From Priapulus caudatus (Eukaryota; Priapulida; Priapulimorpha; Priapulimorphida; Priapulidae), in assembly GCF_000485595.1 (NCBI RefSeq), contig NW_014577066.1, forward strand, positions 527,096 to 578,523: 51,428 bases of DNA, written 5' to 3'. Position 1 is the stretch's first letter; every line of letters starts with the position of its first letter. The notes under the pieces were generated by a model that saw nothing but the letters and a program-made list of their open reading frames with translations, did not search any database and was not told where the DNA came from. A program made the position numbers and the translations under genes. Shown one piece after another: positions 13,548-21,400 of this stretch.

Positions 13548-13800
13548 GAGAGAGGGATAGAGCGCACAGATATAGAAAGACCATATAATTCGAGTACGGT
13601 AATTGTAACATCGATTAATTGAATTAAAAAAAAATTTCAGCGACACGAATGGCATTGGACCATACAACGGAGACAAAATCGTCATTCTAGATCTGCCTGC
13701 AGGACTTACATGGCTCGATGTAGACTACTTTGCCATTTTTACATATAAGCAGTGCAATCCAAAACCACTCGTCTGGTTGCGTATCAAAGTCGAAGAATAA
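235..13800 (+). CDS. Skeletor/Knickkopf-like protein: three DOMON modules and two DM13 domains (5' partial)
   Basis: Seen: 15 exons with GT/AG borders join in one frame: 235-386, 2783-2844, 3396-4036, 4684-4838, 5204-5265, 5695-6776, 7303-7490, 8131-8192, 8677-9797, 10713-10844, 11154-11274, 11930-12116, 12707-12794, 12960-13047, 13641-13800 (TAA). They give 1432 residues. The first exon enters in phase 1, so signal peptide and start codon lie left of the window. Order: DOMON (residues 3-156), linker, DOMON (289-441), linker, DOMON (728-888), linker, DM13 (about 1176-1321), DM13 (about 1322-1432). No membrane segment or GPI signal is seen at the C-terminus. Known: DOMON is a beta-sandwich that can bind heme or sugar; DM13 plus DOMON occurs in insect Knickkopf (cuticle chitin organisation) and Skeletor. 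Inferred: a secreted or cell-surface matrix protein. The triple DOMON with long disordered linkers ahead of the DM13 pair differs from the insect order (DM13, DM13, DOMON). Family is secure, function is not. Confidence 0.9.
387..2782 (+). other. intron inside DOMON module 1
   Basis: Donor GTGAGC after the ATG codon at 386; acceptor in a T-rich tract ending at 2782. It holds CA/CG-rich runs (about 1777-1806), a GA-rich stretch (about 1926-2150) and a GGTATC-type hexanucleotide array (about 2490-2645). Open frames on both strands come from these biased repeats. No conserved coding seen. Confidence 0.8.
2490..2645. repeat. degenerate (GGTATC)n hexanucleotide array
   Basis: Repeated GGTATC/GGTATT units, purest at about 2539-2590, broken by two similar GTGAAAGAC / GTGCGAGGG-type spacers before GGCGGAAGTGTATCGG. 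Intronic. Confidence 0.85.
2845..3395 (+). other. intron between DOMON 1 exons 2 and 3
   Basis: Donor GTGCGT; acceptor CACAG at 3391-3395. Contains a CACG/CA-rich simple tract (about 2983-3112). Nothing else recognised. Confidence 0.75.
3652..4036 (+). CDS. linker 1: Arg/Ser-rich disordered region with DVV repeats
   Basis: Residues 157-284 of the in-window protein, between DOMON 1 and DOMON 2 in the same exon. It is charged and low in hydrophobics. It contains spaced copies of a short motif ([24 protein letters not shown], with a related PEVVPRK) separated by basic and Ser-rich sequence, and ends in a Ser run. No fold is recognised; most likely a flexible spacer. Confidence 0.75.
4140..4608. 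repeat. CATT / CCGT compound tetranucleotide microsatellite
   Basis: ATTC/CATT units turn into a long run of GTCC/CCGT units (about 4400-4560) and back to CATC units. It fills most of the intron 4037-4683. Periodic open frames on both strands (Pro-Ser-Val-Arg or Asp-Gly-Arg-Thr types) come from the repeat and are not genes. Confidence 0.95.
4684..5947 (+). CDS. DOMON module 2 (three exons)
   Basis: Exons 4684-4838, 5204-5265 and the first part of 5695-6776, with the same lengths and phases as module 1. Features: opening Cys before [25 protein letters not shown], Met 336 ending its exon, DLAYGWI in the 62-base middle exon, [16 protein letters not shown], His 426 and closing Cys 441. The His-to-Cys spacing (15) is the same as in modules 1 and 3. 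Confidence 0.9.
5306..5461. mobile_element. 156-bp MITE with long inverted repeats, hAT-like
   Basis: Arms 5309-5350 and 5417-5458 are inverted copies with two mismatches over 42 bases. The element is flanked by 5297-5305 and 5462-5470, ATTTCTTAG against ATTTCTTGG, an imperfect 8-9 bp target duplication. Ends read GGCGCAAATCC / GGATTTGCACC. It sits in the intron before the long DOMON 2 exon. The hAT assignment rests on duplication length only. Confidence 0.75.
5948..6776 (+). CDS. linker 2: Thr/Pro/Arg-rich, mucin-like repeats
   Basis: Residues 442-717. The first half has three imperfect tandem copies of a [15 protein letters not shown] unit followed by RPTT-type steps. The second half is a Thr/Pro-rich tract (about 6470-6760) with runs of Thr and Arg. 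Known: dense Thr/Pro segments of secreted proteins are often O-glycosylated. Inferred: an extended, glycosylated, basic spacer. The near-identical DNA copies suggest recent slippage or unequal exchange. Confidence 0.8.
6777..7302 (+). other. intron before DOMON module 3
   Basis: Donor GTAAGT at 6777; acceptor CTCACAG ending at 7302. The open frame reading on from the previous exon to 6847 is intronic. Nothing else recognised. Confidence 0.75.
7303..8938 (+). CDS. DOMON module 3 (three exons)
   Basis: Exons 7303-7490, 8131-8192 and the first part of 8677-9797, again with phases 1-0, 0-2, 2-1. The first exon is longer and has extra cysteines (a CPASQC motif before DYAIHW) but keeps DRVKFTI, WVSVGFS and the exon-final Met 780. 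The 62-base exon reads DIAFGWV and LFDG. The third has [18 protein letters not shown], His 873 and closing Cys 888. It is the most diverged of the three modules. Confidence 0.9.
7538..7586. repeat. (GA)n microsatellite
   Basis: GAGA tract with one GAAA interruption, close after the DOMON 3 donor at 7491. The rest of intron 7491-8130 shows only the palindrome at 7945-8008. Confidence 0.95.
7945..8008. repeat. 64-bp perfect palindrome with (TA)13 centre
   Basis: Two 19-base arms (7945-7963 and 7990-8008) are exact reverse complements around a 26-base TA run, so the whole block is one palindrome. It could be a foldback element remnant or a TA expansion inside a small hairpin. Confidence 0.9.
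8193..8676 (+). other. intron between DOMON 3 exons 2 and 3
   Basis: Holds a 12-bp perfect hairpin (8216-8227 with 8236-8247, 8-base loop) and a short AAT-type repeat (about 8440-8470) followed by inverted TTAT/CATCAT sequence. Nothing else recognised. Confidence 0.75.
8939..9797 (+). CDS. linker 3: Gln/Gly/Thr/Ser-rich repeat domain
   Basis: Residues 889-1174. The core is eight or more copies of a 13-15 residue unit with consensus G-T-G-Q-Q-(R/Q)-(F/S)-G-Q-(S/T)-T. Three units form a 42-residue super-repeat: 9143-9268 and 9269-9394 are adjacent, nearly identical 126-bp copies. Flanks are Ser/Arg/Gln-rich. No hydrophobic core is seen, so it should be disordered. Its Gln/Gly/aromatic pattern resembles elastic or adhesive structural proteins in style only; I claim no homology. 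Confidence 0.85.
9798..10712 (+). other. intron between linker 3 and the first DM13 exon
   Basis: Donor GTAGGA after AAAGG at 9797; acceptor TTTCTACAG ending at 10712. AT-rich unique sequence. No repeat or gene recognised. Confidence 0.75.
10713..12116 (+). CDS. DM13 domain 1 (three exons)
   Basis: Exons 10713-10844, 11154-11274, 11930-12116. Features: [54 protein letters not shown], then LQWLSLWC. These are the signature of DM13 in Skeletor and Knickkopf: the G-x-(I/V)-(Y/V)-x-(I/V)-D opening, the F-x-V-G strand and the W-L-(S/A)-(L/V)-W-C end. The introns 10845-11153 and 11275-11929 hold nothing recognisable. Confidence 0.88.
12117..12706 (+). other. intron between the two DM13 domains
   Basis: Pyrimidine-rich (CT) middle part, about 12300-12600, with no clear tandem unit. 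Acceptor TTGCAG ends at 12706. Nothing else recognised. Confidence 0.7.
12707..13800 (+). CDS. DM13 domain 2 and C-terminus (three exons)
   Basis: Exons 12707-12794, 12960-13047, 13641-13800. It reads [17 protein letters not shown], then [42 protein letters not shown] and ends VEE-stop at 13800. This is the second, shorter DM13; it lacks the final WC motif and ends about 15 residues after its last strand. No transmembrane or GPI signal follows. Confidence 0.88.
13076..13546. repeat. (CGCA)n, (CA)n and (GA)n arrays in the last intron
   Basis: Starts 29 bases after the donor at 13048: CGCA units, then CA (about 13130-13150), then two long GA tracts (about 13203-13300 and 13469-13546). Together they fill most of intron 13048-13640. 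The Leu/Ser and Arg/Glu open frames here are repeat artefacts. Confidence 0.95.
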
Positions 13801-14455
13801 TAACTGTAGGAGTTGATGATTATATGTACGATTTTCAGAAATATATCGCGCTTATTAAATACGTCCGATTGTAATGTACTCATGGAGCATAAACGGGTCT
13901 ATACTGTAGACCTAAGTATCAAATAAGAGGCAGCGAAAAGATGCAACGTTTTGCTTTCCGAAGCGGGGAAAACATCACTCGTGATCTTCAGTAAAGTAGC
14001 TTTCGTGTAGAAATATGTTCATACATATCATTAACGGAAGCACTCGCCTCGCATGTTTGGGCATTTGTTTATCCGTGTGTTTAAAAGCAGCCGATTACAT
14101 GCTATATATGTGCAATACGCAACATCTTGTTACTGAGGACGGCATAGGCTGGTACCTCTGTTACATCACTTAAGCAGTGTCTGCATATACATTGATAGCA
14201 TGGAGCCATACATAACAAAGTGTACATATACAAGCTTAGCCATCACCTTACGCTTACCATCGACGATCGCGGTCACCACTATTAGAGAGTTATAGATTGT
14301 TAAAATAACCGCGTACCAGCCAACACGCAATTGTAACTTAAATACTGTTTCATAGGAATTAATCTGGATATTTTATTAATATTCAAACGTATTTTACTGT
14401 AGTGTGCATTTTCTGTGATGGGACCAGGACGATACATGATCCGTGCGCATTTTGA

Positions 14456-14461
14456 AATAAA
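14456..14461 (+). terminator. polyadenylation signal AATAAA of the DOMON/DM13 gene
   Basis: First canonical AATAAA downstream of the stop at 13800, giving a 3' UTR of about 0.66 kb. Assigned by position and motif only. Confidence 0.6.
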
Positions 14462-15350
14462 GAGGCTGTACGTTTGTTCGATAATTTCTGAATTTGAGCT
14501 TTATTATTCAATTACGCATTAGTAAATGGGCGAGCCCCATGCATAATTGTGGTCATACTTGGTTTTTTATTTACTTATAATTCAAGAATAACGCGAAAAG
14601 GTTACGGAGGGGGCTCGGGGACTCAATATTATGTTGGATGTGGTGCACAAATAAGACAAGCACGCACGCACACGCGCGCACGCACGAACGCATGATATTG
14701 CGAATAAGTGAATGCCACTACACGTAAGTCAAATATAACAGCTCCACAGGAGTTAAAAAAGCCCGAGTGCTGTGTAGCATGGCTGTGAAAGATGAGGATA
14801 GTTGATCTGCGACACCTTTCTTCTGTTTACTAGTTTACGTATGTCCTAGCATGCTACACAAAACTACAAAGTAGGTAGCAGAATGGATTACGACTGTCAT
14901 GAGTCTAAAATGCCGTATCTTTTTTTTACAACTATAAAAGCTGAGTGCAGGTAAATTTAGGCTTATGATAACAAGGATATAACAGAGGCTCAGGGCCATA
15001 TGGTTTTATGTAGCGTCCGCTTTTGCATGGTTGTGTGGTTGCATGCTAGGCAATGAATCATGACCAGCGTTATGTCTTATTTCTCATTACTTTCTTTTCT
15101 GCTTTGCATATTATACATAATATTTACACATTTTCAGATACTAATGTAAATGTATTGCCTTTTATACAGACTACAAAACAATTTCATGACAATCTACCAT
15201 TTTACCTTAACAACGGCACGCATCATCTCGTTCCTCAAACCAAAGAATCAAGTGAAACCCTCATAGACACAGCCACAAGAGACTTTTGGATTTCTGATTT
15301 AACATTTAATCAAGTTGCAAGACAAAAAATAAAACGGCATAGAAAACCTG

Positions 15351-15356
15351 TTTATT
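15351..15356 (-). terminator. polyadenylation signal of NOL6
   Basis: AATAAA on the minus strand, about 105 bases beyond the NOL6 stop codon at 15462-15464. Confidence 0.65.
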
Positions 15357-15461
15357 AAATTTTCAGTTCGCACACGATACTCAGTTGCTCAACTTGATGG
15401 TCAAAACATAAATGTAGTATAAACGTAGCATTCGTACGTTGTAAGACCAGTCCTTCTGTTC

Positions 15462-18400
15462 CTACACCCACTGTTCAGTCCTGCAGTCAATTGTCTTCAC
15501 CAAGCCCTTTCCAATTGTAGCAAAGTCCTCTATAATGGCCTCGACATTAGGGGCCAACTTGCCACCACTCTCAGCCACAGGAATTCGGCTATTGAAGTGA
15601 GATACCTACAAAGAACAGACAACATATGGTAAAGTGAGGGGCTACACATTTTCGTACTCACCAAAAATTATTCTTGTCCATATTATTATGCCTGTTAAGT
15701 AAAAATAAAAAAAGGTCAAACCATTATTTAGGCTCCTAGCTATCCTAAATGGAGAAATTAATGTATATCATACTTTATATTTTGTCATTTTGGCCTAACT
15801 GCATACATATGGGCACGGGTACATCTGCATATTTTGTCTAATTCCAATGTGATGGGTTATGATGATAGTAAACCTGATTAACTATAAAAGATTTACTGAA
15901 TAATTGGTATACATTTTTTAACCTACACAATGAAGGTTAATTATTAGTTAGCTAGCATGTGATGTAGCTATTTCAATTACATAATAATACCCAATGCATG
16001 GGAGTGAAGTATATCTACCCTACGTTGAAACATGTTATTGGATTGAATATTACCTCCAAAATTGCAGTCTATAAGCATATTTCATTCTGTTATTATATTC
16101 GTAAAAACAATGAAGTGTTATTCAGAATCATACGCTAGGAATTCAACCTGCAAAGAAACCTGGGGCCGCCTTGCATTTACTGACCTTGGCTTCGGCTGCA
16201 CAAAATGCATAAGGTTTCCACAGTACACCAATTTTGTCTCCGCCATGTGTGTCATGGAAAAACAGAGCAAATGCATCGTACGTCTCCTGAAAAAGAGGGT
16301 AATCGCGAGTCATTGAGGCAAGCAGCAACCACGTCATAGAGTGTCAGGCTCATGTCTCTATACACCCTTTATTGTATCGATCCAAGTCTTAAACACTGGC
16401 TGAATGAGACATTAACAAATACAGCCACACCTGTAACTAGATACATAACCATATGTACCTAGCTACATCTATGCTACAAACACCTATCTCACCGTGAGTA
16501 CGCAACCACACAAATATAACACTACAACACACACCCACAAGGACGCAGACACGTGCACGTGGCTACGAGTACGCCACCAAACGTGCGTAAATACCATCAA
16601 GCAACCACGAGTGCATAACGACGATGTACACGTAGCTCGCGAACAAAACTACCGATGGTCGATCGTGTTCCTGAAGGTGCGAGGAGGCACATCACACACT
16701 CACCCGCAACTCGGCTAGGTAGCACTGAGCAGGGTCGAAGTCGAGGACAGGCATCTTTTCGTCGACGTGTCTCGTGTATGGCTTAAGCCACGGCAGACGC
16801 GTTCCCGTGGCGACGTCAACCGCGTGGTGGCGCCGGGGTAGCAACTTGCCCTCCAGGTGAATAACGACGTCGTACATCTCCAGCGGCGGGCGGAATATTT
16901 GCTGTAACACCATCATCGCATGTGTCAGTGCTCAGCAGGGTCGAATGTGACATTTTGAGAGGCAAGAAAAAAATTCGAAAACTCGAAGACAAGTGTTGCC
17001 TCAAGTTTCTGATCAGCTTTAAGCAGTATTACTCAGATATTTTAGGGCATTATAGCAGGTTTGTGAAGCACCAAGGCAAAAATTCTCTTCAAAGCAGGGA
17101 CATTAACGAAACTTACGAATGCTTTTTATCAATGCTTTCTATATAGGAATTGAAAAAAAGGGATATATACGTAACATTTATCAGGATTTCATAAAACAAG
17201 CACAAGGCAAACCAGAACATTGGCAATTACGGTTCAGTTTGTTGCGATACATATTATCCACTGTACAATAAAGTAGGGCAACAACTACAAAGCAAAAATT
17301 GTTAATAGTGCTAGGAAAAAAATGCATCCATTTTTTTCAGGCAGGTTAATATAAAGATTTGGAGTAAATTGTGTAGATTTGGCCAACAATTCTGTTACCA
17401 CGCATTTTTAATAACCAGGATTGTGAATTGATAAAGTTAAAAGCACGTCAATGGCACCAAAATAGTGTTACACTGCAAGTGTTAACCGGCCTACTGCCCC
17501 CCACCTTGAAGTCCACCTCTGTGGCGCCCTCTAGCAGCTGCTGCTCCAGTGTTGGCGCTGCAGCCTGCGCTAGCTGCACGAGTCGGGCGAGAAGCTGCGG
17601 GCTGGGCATCTGCCGTGTCCACAGCGCCACCTGTGGGCTGTACGCCGTCACAATATACATGGCGGCGAGCGTGCTTCGCTGCGACGTGAATGCCCCCTGG
17701 ATCGCAGAGTAGTCGTCCGCTGTGGAAACGACAATCATGACCATCACGAGAGTCTAGAGCGCACGGCTATGACAGCAATGCCACGTTGCAAACGACCGAG
17801 TCTGAAGTATTCCTAGGTCTAGCTGTGCACATGTGCTGCCTGATTGAAAAGTACTGCACACATGCGCTGTGATGAAATACGTCTGCCACGAAGCAACGCT
17901 GATGAAAACAGAAGAAAACGCGAGAAATCTTAATGATACGTTTACACTACCGATTTTTGTCAGCAAATAGCCTCTCCATTATGACAATAAATGGGTGTGT
18001 GTCGGAAACGCATAAATTACCATTGCAATATATAACACTAAATTAGAAAACTTTTTGTTGTTTCTACACAGTAATGAGAAGGGAAAGGAGAAAGATATGG
18101 CCAAATCACTGTTTACCACGCTTCAAATGGGGGGGAACCTAAACATGAGTGTGAAAGAAATAGATGCAAAATAAAATTAGTACTAGTGTGAATGAATTAT
18201 TCCTGTATCACACAATGAACAATAATTCACATTGTTTTCATCAAAATAGCAATGACAACAATGTAAATAACTGTTACTGTCATCATTTTTGTTAATTTAT
18301 CTCTGATAATAGCTGTGTTCACACGAGATACATGGCCTCGCTGGTTTCGTAGTTATCTGGTGCTGAATTCCGCTGAAATACCGTGCTAAGACAACCCGGA

Positions 18401-21400
18401 GCGTTCACACGAGAATCGAGGCTTAGCTGGCTAGGTATAATATAGACTGGTACCCGGTCGACAGTTCCACACGCTACATCAACGTCGTGTAGCGAACGGG
18501 TACCAGTCTAGGTAAGAGCACTACAGTAAGAGGTCTCGAATTTTGTTACATTCGAAACACGACAGACAATACGTGGCCAGCGTGGTGCCGAATGTGTCAG
18601 CGAGGAATCACTTTCCGCGCCGAGTAAGCCGTGTATTTCAGTACGGTACGGAGTAAGCCGCGTACAAGTCTTGAATATTTTTAGCGTGTGAACGCTCAGT
18701 ACGGAACTGAAATCCTCGTGTGAACGCAGCTAGTTACCCTGCTGCATATTTTATTTACATGCATAACGTTTGTACTGTACTAGTTGATAACCACGTAAAT
18801 AAACAGATCTATAATCTACATATTACATGTAGATTATAGATCTGTTTATCTGTTTACCGATGCTTTTAATTACCTGTCAGCTGGTTATTAAAGTTGATGA
18901 TCATCGGCCGATTTTTCCAGTCGAACAGTGCGAGCAGGTTGAGCGTGCGTAGGAATCCCACAACAGGCGAGCTAAGGCAAAGCAATATATATATATACAT
19001 ATAAATAAATGTAAAAAATAGAATAAGGTGTTAAATTTTAATCAGCAATCTTTCGAGAGTTATCTCTCTTTATCAGGCTATTAAATGGCCTTATATATAT
19101 ATGTGGCATTCTATAGCCATAAATTTTGTAATTTTTGGCAAAAAAAGAGAGCAAAATAAGAAGCGTGCCGGTGCAGGCATGCGGTGTACCTCGGTACGGT
19201 GTACGGAGCGGGGTGCAAATAGACGAACGCGGCAAGAAGATCGAGGGCCTCTTCGGTGACAGTGTCCGAAAGCAGCTGTGACGAAACCCATCGCTTGAAG
19301 AGACGACACGACGCCCCGTACGAGTTGTGCTGCTGCTGAACCCTGTCGGTAGTGTAACGAACATTGTATTTGTTTAGCGTGGCGAATACGAGTGAAAATG
19401 AAGCAAATGGATACCAACAAGATACTCGCAAAAAATATAGCTCAAAGAATGTACAAAGGTGAATGATAAAAATGATACGTGTGACGTGTGTGTCAGACAT
19501 CGCCAGCTCTAAAGCCTTATCGCCGTGCAAACAAATGGTAAAAATAACATGAATTAACTAATGAATTAAGATTTAACGTACGGGTACATTGGAACCCCGA
19601 TATAACGCGATGAGTCGTTGGACCCACTTTTTTGCTCTTATATAGCCACGTATATATCCAGAGAGACCGGGTACAAGATGGCGTTGCGCAAAAGATGCGT
19701 TGTTCCCCGACCGCCGAGAGCGGTTAAGCCGCGCACTTCCGCGGGACTGGGCGCACGAGCGAGCGCGTCATCGCTGATTGACAGCATTTCTGGAATTTTC
19801 TTGTAGGAGCCACTACGTCTTAGCCATGAGGCGCGCCACTCCAAAAAAAGTTTAGGGACCGTTTGGAGATGGCCTCAAGCCGTCCATCCCGAAATGTCGG
19901 TTGGATTGCGCCCAGTTTTCGCGGAGTGCGTTTTCAGACCCCTGTCTCAGATATCTGTCTAAATGGACAAAAAGGGGGCGGCGTATTCGCTGTTGGGGCG
20001 CGGCTTTGCCGCGAGCTGTGCGCTGCGCGCAAAAACCGGGGCCGCAAGTCCGTCAAGGAGCTAAATATAACAAGGAGAGGAAGCGGACTGGCTGTGTGCT
20101 TTTCGCCTCAAGGGCGCCATCTATGGACCATAATCAGCTGAAACGGCTGTGCAGACCGATCCCAGAGACAATAGAACACTAATCTGTTCTAGGGTCTCTG
20201 CCAAACCAAAATTTGGGCCAGATATGGCGGCGCTTCCTCTCCTTGTTATATTTAGCTCCTTGGTATATATAACCCCGATTTAGTGCGACCCCGCCTTTTT
20301 TGCGATGATATTTTATGGACCCCAACCATCGCGTTATAACGGAGCTACACTGTACTAAAATTACATGCACATGCTAAAAATATGATGGGTCTATAGTGAG
20401 TATTACCCGTGGATGGCAGTTGTGAGTGTTGGCAGGTGTTGAATCTGCTTCTCCAAGGTGGCCGAAGCGTCATTCTCTTGTAATCGTAACGTACCATCAG
20501 GACTTCTGACCTGCTTTAACAAAACCACCTCTCGATGGTACGCCACCTGTAGGCGGAATACATAACCATCCTGGAATGGCAGAATTAAACAGATTAAAAA
20601 CTCAGCCATGAAATATCGTGTATAAATCAATGTATTAAAATGAAAATTGACACAATAATGCGTCGTTTGTACCAATTTCTGGACATAGTTCCAGTCATCA
20701 ATAATTCTGACAGCAGTCTTTATAATAAATGACCTTGCAGTGATTAAATCATAAATGCTCACAAGGTATAGCTCTTACAGGTACAGACATGGTCATTTCT
20801 CCTTTGAAACACAGAGCAAAATTAACAGGGTGCAATGAACAAGTGCATTGAACATGTGCAATGAACATGCACAATGATGGTGCTGCAATGAACATGCACA
20901 ATGAATGCACTGCAATGAACATGCACAATGAATGCGCTGCAATGAACATGCACAATGAATGCACTGCAATGAACATGCACAATGAATGCGCTGCAATGAA
21001 CATGCACAATGAATGCACTGCAATGAACATGCACAATGATGGCACTGCAATGAACATGCACAATGAATGCACTGCAATGAACATGCACAATGATGGCACT
21101 GCAATGAACATGCACAATGAATGCACTGCAATGAACATGCACAATGATGGCACTGCAATGAACANNNNNNNNNNNNNNNNNNNNNNNNNNNNNNNNNNNN
21201 NNNNNNNNNNNNNNNNNNNNNNNNNNNNNNNNNNNNNNNNNNNNNNNNNNNNNNNNNNNNNNNNNNNNNNNNNNNNNNNNNNNNNNNNNNNNNNNNNNNN
21301 NNNNNNNNNNNNNNNNNNNNNNNNNNNNNNNNNNNNNNNNNNNNNNNNNNNNNNNNNNNNNNNNNNNNNNNNNNNNNNNNNNNNNNNNNNNNNNNNNNNN

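Larger units (their letters stand above)
13801..15461. other. tail-to-tail 3' region between the DOMON/DM13 gene and NOL6
   Basis: Holds the predicted 3' UTRs of both genes. A short CACG-rich tract lies at about 14658-14690. A 101-codon plus-strand open frame (15053-15358) overlaps the NOL6 poly(A) signal on the other strand and matches nothing I know. No RNA gene recognised. Confidence 0.7.

Noticed and set aside
12844-13685. Leu/Ser-rich 255-codon minus-strand frame and Arg/Glu plus-strand frames
   Set aside because: Come from the GA and CA microsatellites in the last intron of the DOMON/DM13 gene.
15053-15358. 101-codon plus-strand open frame with hydrophobic start
   Set aside because: Antisense to the NOL6 3' end, overlaps its poly(A) signal, no recognised domain and no splice context; likely chance in AT-rich DNA.
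20845-21164. CRISPR-like array
   Set aside because: Units are contiguous with no unique spacers, and the DNA is a eukaryotic intron.
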